A stretch of DNA of 13,997 nt from Pseudomonadota bacterium (GTDB taxonomy: Bacteria; Pseudomonadota; Alphaproteobacteria; Rhizobiales; Devosiaceae), in NCBI GenBank assembly GCA_023433985.1, contig JAEYTN010000200.1, forward strand, positions 1 through 13,997, in the 5' to 3' direction. Shown here piece after piece: positions 8,137 through 13,997 of this stretch (position 1 is the first letter of the stretch; every line of letters starts with the position of its first letter). The translations under genes were made by a program, and so were the position numbers. The notes below the pieces were generated by a model that saw nothing but the letters and a program-made list of their open reading frames with translations, was not told where the DNA came from and did not search any database.

Positions 8137-8827
8137 TGCGTCTTCTGCTCATCAACCCTAACACCACCGCATCGATGACCGAGAAGGTGGGGCGCGCCGC
8201 CGAGCTGGTGTCGTCGGCCGGCACCGAGATCGTCGCCCGCAATCCTGCGACGGACCCCGCTTCGATCCAGGGGGCGGAGGACGGGGAGGCGGCGCTGCCG
8301 GGGCTGTTCGAGGAGATCGACAGGGCGGAGGGGTTCGATGCGATCATCATCGCCTGCTTCGACGACACCGGCCTCTATCAGGCGCGGCGGCGGACGCGGG
8401 TGCCGGTGATCGGCATCGGCGAGGCGGCTTACCACTATGCCATGCTGGTGGCGGAGCGCTTCTCCGTGGTGACGACGCTGTCGGTCTCGATCCCCGTCAT
8501 CCAGGAGAACATCATGCGGTACGGACTTCGGCGCGCTGCGGCAAGGTGCGCGCGTCGAATGTGCCAGTGCTGGAGCTGGAGCGGCCGGGGTCGAAGGCGC
8601 GAGAAACGATCTCCGATGAGATCGCCTCGGCACTGCTGCACGACAATTCCGACGCGATCGTGCTTGGCTGCGCCGGTATGGCCGACCTCGCGGCTGACCT
8701 CTCCGCCCGGCACCATGTGCCAGTGGTCGATGGGGTCGCTGCTGCCGTCAAGCTGGCGGAGGGGCTGGTGAGCATGCAGCTCGGCACTTCGCAATCGGGA
8801 CCGTTCCGGAATACGCTCGCGGCATGA
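8136..8827 (+). pseudogene. Asp/Glu/hydantoin racemase-family enzyme, frameshifted
   Basis: Cofactor-independent racemase of the aspartate/glutamate/hydantoin superfamily, closest in wording to hydantoin racemase. The first part (from 8136) reads MRLLLINPNTTASMTEKVGR, then IIACFDDTGLYQA with the first catalytic Cys (Cys74), VPVIGIGEAAYHYA, and RFSVVTTLSVSIPVIQENIM. At 8526-8528 the frame breaks. From 8528 the +2 frame continues SARCGKVRASNVPVLELERP and later DAIVLGCAGMADLA, with the second catalytic Cys (Cys179 after repair). Restoring one T in the TT at 8527-8528 gives a 230-residue protein of normal length. Family members invert amino acids or 5-substituted hydantoins, suggesting that operon A fed an amino-acid derivative into catabolism. 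Start and stop overlap both neighbours (TGATG and ATGA), typical of a tightly coupled operon. Confidence 0.85.
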
Positions 8828-9666
8828 ACTTCGAAATAAGACCGATGAGTGCCGGCGACCTCGAGGTCGCGCTCGGCTGGGCGCGGGACGAGGGATGGAA
8901 TCCGGGGCTCGACGACGTGCGCCCGTTCCATGCGCAGGATCCGACGGGGTTCCTGATGGGCTGGGCGGGGACAGTTCGCATCGGCTGCATCTCGGTGGTG
9001 AAGTACGGCACGGACTTCGCTTTCCTCGGGCTCTACATCGTGCATCCGGCGCATCGCGGCAAAGGTTTCGGGAAGCGCATCTGGGATGCGGGCATCGCGA
9101 GTGCTGCGGGCCGGATCATCGGGCTCGACGGCGTGCCGGCGCAGCAGGAGAACTACCGCAAGTCGGGTTTCGCGTTCGCGCATGGGAGCGCCCGGTGGGG
9201 CGGGTCGCTGCGTGGACTGGTCGCCGCGCGCAGCTATGTCCGGCCGGTGACGGCCGAGGATTTCGCGACGGTGGCCGCGTTCGACAGCCGGCATGTTGCG
9301 GCACCGCGGGAGGCCTTTCTCCGCGAATGGCTGGCGCCGTCGCCGACGCGGCAGACCCAGGGTTATTTCGAGGACGGAGTGCTGCGCGGCTACGGCACGA
9401 TACGGCGGTGCGTTTCGGGCTGGAAGATCGGGCCGCTGTTCGCGGAAACGCCGGCAATCGCCGAGACGCTTCTGACGACGCTGGTGACGCCGGCGGGGAC
9501 CGATGCGGTCTATATGGACATCCCCGAGCCCAACAGGGCTGCACGAGAGATGGCGCGGCGGCTCGGTTTCGCGCCTGCCTTCGAGACGGCCCGGATGTAT
9601 CTGGGCTCGGCGCCGACGCTCCCGCTCGACGCCGTGTTCGGCATCACTACGCTCGAGCTGGGCTGA
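8824..9666 (+). CDS. GNAT-family N-acetyltransferase with second C-terminal domain
   Basis: Acetyl-CoA-dependent acetyltransferase, 280 residues. The first GNAT domain covers residues about 1-130, with the strand FLGLYIVHPAHRGKGFGKRI holding the acetyl-CoA pyrophosphate loop (HRGKGFGKR, residues 77-85) and GFAFAHGSARW closing it. A second domain follows (about 135-280: YVRPVTAEDFATVAAFDSRH, then GYGTIRRCVSGWKIGPLFAE, EPNRAAREMARRLGF), as in the double-domain GNAT proteins related to Bacillus YitH. Its ATG overlaps the racemase stop (ATGA), so it belongs to operon A. Substrate unknown; in such an operon it may acetylate the imported amine or amino acid. The frame is intact although most upstream genes in the operon are broken. 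It is convergent with the next regulator, 12 bp apart. Confidence 0.9.
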   Translation: MNFEIRPMSAGDLEVALGWARDEGWNPGLDDVRPFHAQDPTGFLMGWAGTVRIGCISVVKYGTDFAFLGLYIVHPAHRGKGFGKRIWDAGIASAAGRIIGLDGVPAQQENYRKSGFAFAHGSARWGGSLRGLVAARSYVRPVTAEDFATVAAFDSRHVAAPREAFLREWLAPSPTRQTQGYFEDGVLRGYGTIRRCVSGWKIGPLFAETPAIAETLLTTLVTPAGTDAVYMDIPEPNRAAREMARRLGFAPAFETARMYLGSAPTLPLDAVFGITTLELG

Positions 9667-9678
9667 GGGCCGGGGCCT

Positions 9679-10332
9679 TCAGGCGGCGAAGGTGCGATGC
9701 GTCGAGGCGCGGAAATGCGCTTCGAGGGCAGCGACTGCGCCCTCGACATCACGGCGCTCCAGGCACTCGATCACCTTGAGATGCTCCTCGATGGTATGGA
9801 GCAGGGCGCCGCGGAAACCGGGGCGGCGATGGACCTGCTGGGCCATGCGAATGTTTTCCTGCAGGCGCTGGTGGGTATCGAGAATGGCGCGGTTACCGAG
9901 CGCTTCCACGATTTCGCGGTGCATGCGGTTATCGAGCGCGAGGAAGCGGATCTGTTCGTCCTCGAACGGGCCCCCATCGGTCAGGCTGCGGCGGCATTCT
10001 TCGTGGCTCTCGCGCATGTTGGCGAGCCAGTCCTCGGTAACGGTGTCGCCGAAGCTGCGAAGGGCGAAAACCTCGATCATGATACGGAACTGGTAGTTCT
10101 CGCGGATGAAGGCGACTTCCGGGTAGACGATGCGAATGCCGGTCCGGGGCTTGATCTCGACGAGGCCGAATTCCTCGAGCAGCACGAGAGTTTCGCGTAA
10201 GGGGGACAGCGACAGGCCGAGCAGATCGCAGAGTTCGTTCTGCGTCACCACCATGCCTGGGGAGAGGGTGCCGTCCTGCATGGCGGCACGGAAACGGCGG
10301 TAGCCCTCGTTGTCGGCACGGACGTCGGTCAT
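9679..10332 (-). CDS. GntR-family transcriptional regulator, FCD subfamily
   Basis: A 217-residue regulator with a winged helix-turn-helix (residues about 8-70: YRRFRAAMQDGTLSPG, VTQNELCDLLGLSLSPLRET, GLVEIKPRTGIRIVYP) and an FCD domain (about 75-210). Visible FCD ligand residues are Asp and His in LDNRMHREIVEALGN, His in TIEEHLKVIECLERRD, and His in LEAHFRAST. I chose the ATG at 10332 because AGGTGA lies just upstream; a GTG at 10365 in the same frame would add 11 residues but has no ribosome binding site. The gene is divergent from operon B, whose promoter region contains a strong inverted repeat, so it probably represses that operon in response to its sugar-acid or related substrate. It resembles the regulator at 3835-4560 in family but not closely in sequence. 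Confidence 0.92.
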   Translation of the reverse strand: MTDVRADNEGYRRFRAAMQDGTLSPGMVVTQNELCDLLGLSLSPLRETLVLLEEFGLVEIKPRTGIRIVYPEVAFIRENYQFRIMIEVFALRSFGDTVTEDWLANMRESHEECRRSLTDGGPFEDEQIRFLALDNRMHREIVEALGNRAILDTHQRLQENIRMAQQVHRRPGFRGALLHTIEEHLKVIECLERRDVEGAVAALEAHFRASTHRTFAA

Positions 10333-10588
10333 TCTCACCTGCTGGGCAGTCGGGGTGTTTCGCACTTTAGTCTATCAATCCGTCGCTCGAAAATCTCAGC
10401 ACAGCCAAGGCAAACACAGGAATCTCCGTTGGTTCAGAGGGAGCGGGTTTGTCCCAGTGATCGAGGTTGATGACTCGGAGTGAGCCGGCCGACGCTTGAC
10501 CTGAGATATTATTGATGCCCATTAATATCTCAATGGGGAGGATTGCAGTGCAGTCGCTGGGGCATCGCCACGCGGCCGGGGGTCGCTA
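10333..10588. promoter_or_regulatory. Divergent control region of operon B
   Basis: This gap holds the promoter of operon B and presumably that of the regulator. A plausible -35 is TTGACC at 10496-10501, with an AT-rich CATTAA/TAATAT stretch (10520-10528) about 18 bases further on as the -10. GGGGAGG at 10535-10541 is a strong ribosome binding site, but the nearest start after it is GTG 10548, which opens only a 13-codon reading frame ending next to the ATPase start. I see nothing else clear between 10333 and 10490. Confidence 0.5.
10502..10532. promoter_or_regulatory. Candidate operator: 31-bp inverted repeat over the operon B promoter
   Basis: Perfect 10-bp arms TGAGATATTA (10502-10511) and TAATATCTCA (10523-10532) with an 11-base spacer. 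Two further spacer pairs match, giving 12 of 15 symmetric pairs. It starts directly after the TTGACC -35 and covers the spacer and -10 region, so a bound protein would block transcription. The divergent GntR regulator is the obvious candidate ligand (inference). Confidence 0.65.
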
Positions 10589-11064
10589 GTGGCCGCGGTC
10601 GAACTCAGGAATGTCAGCAAATCGTTCCGGTTCGGTCAGCGAGGGCGTGGACCTGACAACCGACAAGGTCGAGTTCGTCGTCTTTGTCGGTGCATCGGAT
10701 CTGGCAAGTCGACGCTCCTGCGCATGGTTGCGGGGCCGGAGACCGTTTCGGACGGCGGCATTCTCATCGATGGCAGGGATGTGACCTTCGACGAGCCGGC
10801 GGAGCGGGGGATCGCGATGGTGTTCCAGAGCTACGCGCTCTACCCACACATGAACGTGTACGACAACATCGCCTTCAACCTGCGGCTGGCTCGCTTCGAC
10901 AAGGGCGAGATCGACAAGGGTGAAGGAAGCAGCGCGGATCCTGAGGCTCGGCGACCTGCTCAGTCGCTCGCGGGCAGCGGCAGCGCGTCGCGATCGGCCG
11001 CGCGATCGTGCGCTCCGGCATGCTGTTCGGTGCGGAGAAGGGTTACCGGCGGCAAGGCCGCTGA
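10589..11064 (+). pseudogene. MalK/UgpC-like ABC transporter ATPase, multiply frameshifted and truncated
   Basis: Remnant of the ATPase of a sugar-type importer. Pieces of the family are readable in three frames. Frame one gives AAVELRNVSKSF from GTG 10589. A shifted stretch 10632-10696 gives SVSEGVDLTTDKVEFVVFVG. Frame one resumes with GSGKSTLLRMVAG, LIDGRDVTFDEPAERGIAMV and FQSYALYPHMNVYDNIAFNL. From 10920 another frame gives VKEAARILRLGDLL, and from 10972 a third gives GQRQRVAIGRAIVR. The indels are consistent with an extra T near 10631, a missing G near 10697, an extra G or two lost bases near 10918, and a deletion over the LSGG signature. After IVRS the family similarity ends: Walker B, the H-loop and the TOBE domain (more than 200 residues) are gone, and the next gene follows at once. 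It cannot encode a working ATPase. Confidence 0.85.
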
Positions 11065-11088
11065 AGGTTTTAGTCCAGGAGAATACGA

Positions 11089-12243
11089 ATGAAGATCACG
11101 GGGTTCACGGCTTGGCTGGTTGAGAGCGAGCCCGGACCGAAGTTCATCTGGCGCGACGGGCTGCCCGGCTCGCACGGAGACATTCCGCGCGGCAAGAAGC
11201 CTAAGAAGGCAGTGATCCGCATGGACACCGACTCCGGCCTCTACGGCGCCTTCGAGATCGGCCGCGGCGACGCCGTCGTCGACCTGATCGAGCGCCGGTA
11301 TCACGAGTTCATCGGCGAGAACCCGCTGCTGACCGAACGCATGTGGCGGATGATCTGGGAACTCGACCGGATCGAAGAGATCCACATGCGCTCGCTGGGC
11401 ATTCTCGACATTCTCTGCTGGGACGTGAAGTCGCAGCACGCCAAGATGCCGATCTACCAGATGCTGGGTGGCGACGACCGGGTGGTGCCAGCCTATGCCT
11501 CGACGGTCACATGGCCGACGATGGAAGAGTTCGAGCGCTACATCAAGCTGAGCCGCGATGTCGGCTTCAAGGCGTTCAAGCTCCATGCATGGGGCGGACC
11601 GGTGAAGCGCGATATCGAGCTGTGCAAGAACCTGCGGAAGTGGGTCGGCGACGATGCGGACCTGATGTTCGATGGCTCGGCAGGCTGGGACTACGTCAAC
11701 GCGCTCGAATTCGGCAAGGCGATCCAGGACCTCGGCTTCCTGTGGTATGAAGAGCCGATGCGGGAGTTCCACCTCGGCAGCTACGCCAAGCTGTGCGAGA
11801 AGCTCGACATTCCGATCCTCGCAGCCGAAACGTCGGACGGCGTGCATGGCAACATGGCGACCTGGATCGAGAACAAGGCGCTCGACATGGTGCGCGTCTC
11901 GTCGTTCTACAAAGGCGGTTTCACCGGCTCGATGAAGGTGGCTCACCTGGGTGAAAGCCACGGCATGCGGGCGCAGGTGCACGGCATGGGTCTCGAAAAC
12001 GCCCAGATATGCGCCGCCATTTCGAACAACGACTACTACGAGCAGCTCGTGATGAACGAGGAGCAGATCAGGGGCCTCGACAAGCTCGGGCCGCTGTCGA
12101 TCGTCGACGGCAACCTGACCGTCAGCGACGAGCCCGGGCTCGGATACGAGTTCGACTTCAAGACGCTCGACGAGACGTGCCTGACGAAGGTTGAGGTCAC
12201 CGAGCGCTTGACGCCGCAGCGGACTCTAGTACCTTGGCACTGA
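11089..12243 (+). CDS. Mandelate racemase/muconate lactonizing enzyme (enolase superfamily) protein
   Basis: A 384-residue intact enzyme. Start ATG 11089 has AGGAG at 11077-11081. The N-terminal capping domain covers residues about 1-125 and the barrel about 126-360. Predicted magnesium ligands are Asp195 (LMFDGSAGWD), Glu221 (WYEEPM) and Glu247 (AAETSDG), coincidentally the same numbers as in Pseudomonas putida mandelate racemase. The second-strand base motif reads K-L-H (Lys164, His166 in FKLHAWGG) where mandelate racemase has K-x-K, and a His298/Asp266 pair (VHGMG, ALDMVRV) fits the His-Asp dyad on the other face. Such enzymes abstract the alpha proton of carboxylates; those in sugar importer operons are usually acid-sugar dehydratases. 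The reaction here is not established. It lies between the ruined ATPase and the binding-protein gene and probably acts on the imported compound. Confidence 0.92.
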   Translation: MKITGFTAWLVESEPGPKFIWRDGLPGSHGDIPRGKKPKKAVIRMDTDSGLYGAFEIGRGDAVVDLIERRYHEFIGENPLLTERMWRMIWELDRIEEIHMRSLGILDILCWDVKSQHAKMPIYQMLGGDDRVVPAYASTVTWPTMEEFERYIKLSRDVGFKAFKLHAWGGPVKRDIELCKNLRKWVGDDADLMFDGSAGWDYVNALEFGKAIQDLGFLWYEEPMREFHLGSYAKLCEKLDIPILAAETSDGVHGNMATWIENKALDMVRVSSFYKGGFTGSMKVAHLGESHGMRAQVHGMGLENAQICAAISNNDYYEQLVMNEEQIRGLDKLGPLSIVDGNLTVSDEPGLGYEFDFKTLDETCLTKVEVTERLTPQRTLVPWH

Positions 12244-12286
12244 TATATCAGGTTCTAGAACTGAGCGATCATAGGGAGGATGTAAC

Positions 12287-13540
12287 ATGACAATCAGGTT
12301 TGACCGGCGATCGGTCCTGAAGATGGGAGGCGGCCTGTTGGCCGCTTCGGCGCTCACGCCGATGAGCGCGTTCGCGCAGGCTGCCAGCATCAATTACTGG
12401 CACACCTTCACCAGCCAGAATGAAGCGGCGGGCCTGCAGGCAGTGTCGGACCTGTTCAAGGCAGCGCACCCCGACATCGCGGTGACGCCCGAGAACATCC
12501 CGAACCCCGAGTTCATGGCCAAGATCACCGCGGCCGTGGTGTCGGGCAGCCGGCCCAATGTCACGATGGTCGCGTCCGAGCGGTTCCAGGATCTGCTCGC
12601 CATGGGCGCGCTGACAGACATGACCGATCGGATCGCCAACTGGGAGCGCCGCGGCGACTTCGACGACAAGCGCTTCGATTCGATCAGCGCCGACGGCAAG
12701 GTCTACGGTGTGCCCGGGTTCACCTTTGTGGACTGGATGTACTACCGCAAGGATTGGTTCGAGGAGGCCGGTATCGCGCCGCCGACCACCTATGCGGAGT
12801 TCCGCGACGCGGCGATCAAACTGACGGACCCCGCCAAGGGTCGGTTCGGCTTCGGCCTCCGCGGCGGTCCCGGCGGCCAGAACTTCATCGTCAACGTCAT
12901 GGAAGCCTTCGGCTCGCCCGTGCTGCACGACGATGGCACGATCGGGCTCGATCGCGAGAAGGCCATCGAGGCGCTCGACTGGTACTCGGGCCTGCTGGTC
13001 AAGGATAACGCGGTGCCCACCAGTGCCGCCAATGACGGGTTCCAGCAGGTGATCTCTGGCTTCCAGACCGGGCAGACCGCCATGATCTGGCACCACACCG
13101 GCTCGTACCAGGATATCGCCAGCAAGCTGAAGCCGGGCGTCGAGTTCGGCACGCTTGCGATGCCCGCGGGCCCCGCCAAGCGGGTGGCGCGCCTTGCCTA
13201 CGCCTACAATTGCATCACCAACGAGGAGAATGCGGACGCGGCGTGGGAGTGGATCAAGTTCTGGGGCGAGCCCGATGCGGCCATCGCCTTCCTTGAAAAG
13301 ACCGGCTACTTCCCGGCCTCCAGCGTGGCCGCTGCCGACGAACGCATCACCGGCAACGAGATGTACAAGGCCGCGGCCGAGACACTGGGCTTCGGCATTC
13401 CTCAGCCGAGCTTCCCGGGTGCCGCCGGTTGGGCCGAGGGCACGGTGCTGCCGGCGCTGCAGCAGATCCTCATCGGCCAGGCAACGCCCGAGCAGGCCGT
13501 TGACCAGATGATCCAGGGGCTGGCTGAAGCCACCTCCTGA
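12287..13540 (+). CDS. Family 1 extracellular solute-binding protein (UgpB-like), Tat signal
   Basis: Periplasmic substrate-binding subunit of operon B, 417 residues and intact. The N-terminus DRRSVLKMGGGLLAASAL carries a twin-arginine motif (RRSVLK, residues 7-12), a hydrophobic stretch and a likely cleavage site after Ala30 (SAFA-QA), so it is probably exported folded by the Tat pathway. The mature part shows family features: INYWHTFTSQNEAAGLQAVS, a KVYGVPGFTFVDWMYYRKDW segment, then TTYAEFRDAA, GQTAMIWHHTGSY and the C-terminal PALQQILIGQATPEQAVDQM. Family members bind carbohydrates, sugar alcohols or glycerol phosphates; the neighbouring enolase-type enzyme makes a sugar acid or similar polyol carboxylate plausible (inference). 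GGGAGG lies eight bases before the ATG. The gap to the enolase gene is 43 bp and holds two short palindromes. Confidence 0.93.
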   Translation: MTIRFDRRSVLKMGGGLLAASALTPMSAFAQAASINYWHTFTSQNEAAGLQAVSDLFKAAHPDIAVTPENIPNPEFMAKITAAVVSGSRPNVTMVASERFQDLLAMGALTDMTDRIANWERRGDFDDKRFDSISADGKVYGVPGFTFVDWMYYRKDWFEEAGIAPPTTYAEFRDAAIKLTDPAKGRFGFGLRGGPGGQNFIVNVMEAFGSPVLHDDGTIGLDREKAIEALDWYSGLLVKDNAVPTSAANDGFQQVISGFQTGQTAMIWHHTGSYQDIASKLKPGVEFGTLAMPAGPAKRVARLAYAYNCITNEENADAAWEWIKFWGEPDAAIAFLEKTGYFPASSVAAADERITGNEMYKAAAETLGFGIPQPSFPGAAGWAEGTVLPALQQILIGQATPEQAVDQMIQGLAEATS

Positions 13541-13548
13541 CACCATCC

Positions 13549-13570
13549 GGGCGGCCGGGCACGGCCGCCC
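13549..13570 (+). terminator. GC-rich hairpin after the binding-protein gene of operon B
   Basis: A perfect 9-bp stem, GGGCGGCCG (13549-13557) with CGGCCGCCC (13562-13570), with loop GGCA, followed by ACTTCTCTTTT. The pyrimidine-rich tail is a weak T-run, so this could be a leaky Rho-independent terminator. It lies between the binding-protein and permease genes, where partial termination would leave the binding protein more abundant than the membrane subunits. Confidence 0.65.
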
Positions 13571-13605
13571 ACTTCTCTTTTGTATCTGCCTAGTAGGGAG
13601 CCTTG

Positions 13606-13997
13606 ATGAACCGGGGCCGTTCCATCACTGCCATGCCGCCGCCACGTTCCGTCTGGGACGCGATGAATCCCGTGCGGTTGCTCGGCGAACTCTCCGAAAC
13701 GCGTTACTGGATGTATCTGCTGCTGCTGCCCAGCTTGCTGCTCATCACGGCCATCGTACTGTTTCCGACGATCTACGGGTTCCAACTGAGCTTCACCGAG
13801 ATGCGGCTCAACCGTCCGGCGGGCAATGGTGCATTCGTCGGGCTCAAGCACTATGCCCGGATGCTCTCGGACCCGATCTTCTGGGTGTCGCTGCGCAATA
13901 CCGCAGTCTGGGTCACTTTCTCGGTGCTGATCGAGTTCCTTGTCGGGCTCGGCGCGGCTCTCGCCCTCAACCGCAACCTGCCCGGCAGCAAGGTCTT
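13606..13997 (+). CDS. UgpA-like ABC transporter permease (3' end outside window)
   Basis: First 130 residues of a sugar-type inner-membrane permease; the frame stays open to the window edge. Start ATG 13606 has AGGGAG (13594-13599) six bases upstream. After a polar N-terminus (MNRGRSITAMPPPRSVWD) comes the first membrane helix (residues about 36-59: YLLLLPSLLLITAIVLFPTI), then YGFQLSFTEMRLNR and FVGLKHYARMLSD, the typical opening of the first periplasmic loop in UgpA/MalF-type permeases, and the start of the second helix near residues 100-122. The EAA loop lies downstream and cannot be seen. It pairs with the binding protein just upstream; a second, UgpE-like permease gene is expected next. 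Confidence 0.92.
   Translation, partial: MNRGRSITAMPPPRSVWDAMNPVRLLGELSETRYWMYLLLLPSLLLITAIVLFPTIYGFQLSFTEMRLNRPAGNGAFVGLKHYARMLSDPIFWVSLRNTAVWVTFSVLIEFLVGLGAALALNRNLPGSKV

Noticed and set aside
9663-9682. GC-rich inverted repeat (GGCC arms) between the convergent GNAT and GntR genes, considered as a shared terminator
   Set aside because: The stem is short and neither strand has a T-run after it, so termination cannot be supported.
12269-13546. A 425-codon open frame on the minus strand
   Set aside because: It mirrors the binding-protein gene almost exactly; the plus-strand protein has a Tat signal and family features.

Overview
The window is GC-rich, densely coded bacterial DNA. Its genes are of kinds common in alphaproteobacteria, most likely Hyphomicrobiales: several ABC importers for small solutes, FCD-type GntR regulators next to the operons they probably control, a HisKA_2 sensor kinase, and a Tat-exported binding protein. 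The order is inferred from gene style; no rRNA or other phylogenetic marker is present.

Layout. 1-556 is the 3' part of a polar amino-acid ABC ATPase gene. 610-2006 holds four small genes of unknown function, including a 52-residue one-helix membrane protein, convergent with a 73-residue protein. 2278-3813 is a membrane sensor histidine kinase (Cache + HisKA_2). 3835-4560 (minus) is a GntR/FCD regulator, divergent from importer operon A (4810-8827, with a GNAT gene at 8824-9666). Operon A is ordered ATPase, binding protein, permease, permease, hydantoin-racemase-like enzyme, GNAT acetyltransferase. 9679-10332 (minus) is a second GntR/FCD regulator, divergent from importer operon B (10589 to the window end): a wrecked MalK/UgpC-type ATPase, an intact enolase-superfamily enzyme, an intact Tat-type sugar-binding protein, and a UgpA-like permease that runs off the end.

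The main surprise is decay confined to the two importer loci. In operon A the ATPase has a frameshift at its start and lost its C-terminal third in a deletion that also removed the N-terminus and signal peptide of the binding protein. The first permease and the racemase each have a single-base frameshift. The second permease and the acetyltransferase are intact. In operon B the ATPase has at least three frame changes, a damaged signature motif and no Walker B region. The other genes, about 9 kb in total, have clean reading frames. Either these operons are being lost, or the indels are sequencing errors in homopolymers. The two large deletions are hard to explain by base-calling error.

Regulation. 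The regulator-operon gap of operon A carries paired GCATAC-type elements. The gap of operon B carries a 31-bp inverted repeat lying over a plausible promoter, the best operator candidate in the window. In both operons a GC-rich hairpin sits just after the binding-protein gene and before the permease gene, as expected for unequal expression of binding protein and membrane subunits. I saw no CRISPR array, insertion sequence, tRNA, rRNA or defence system, and nothing that clearly amounts to an undescribed system.
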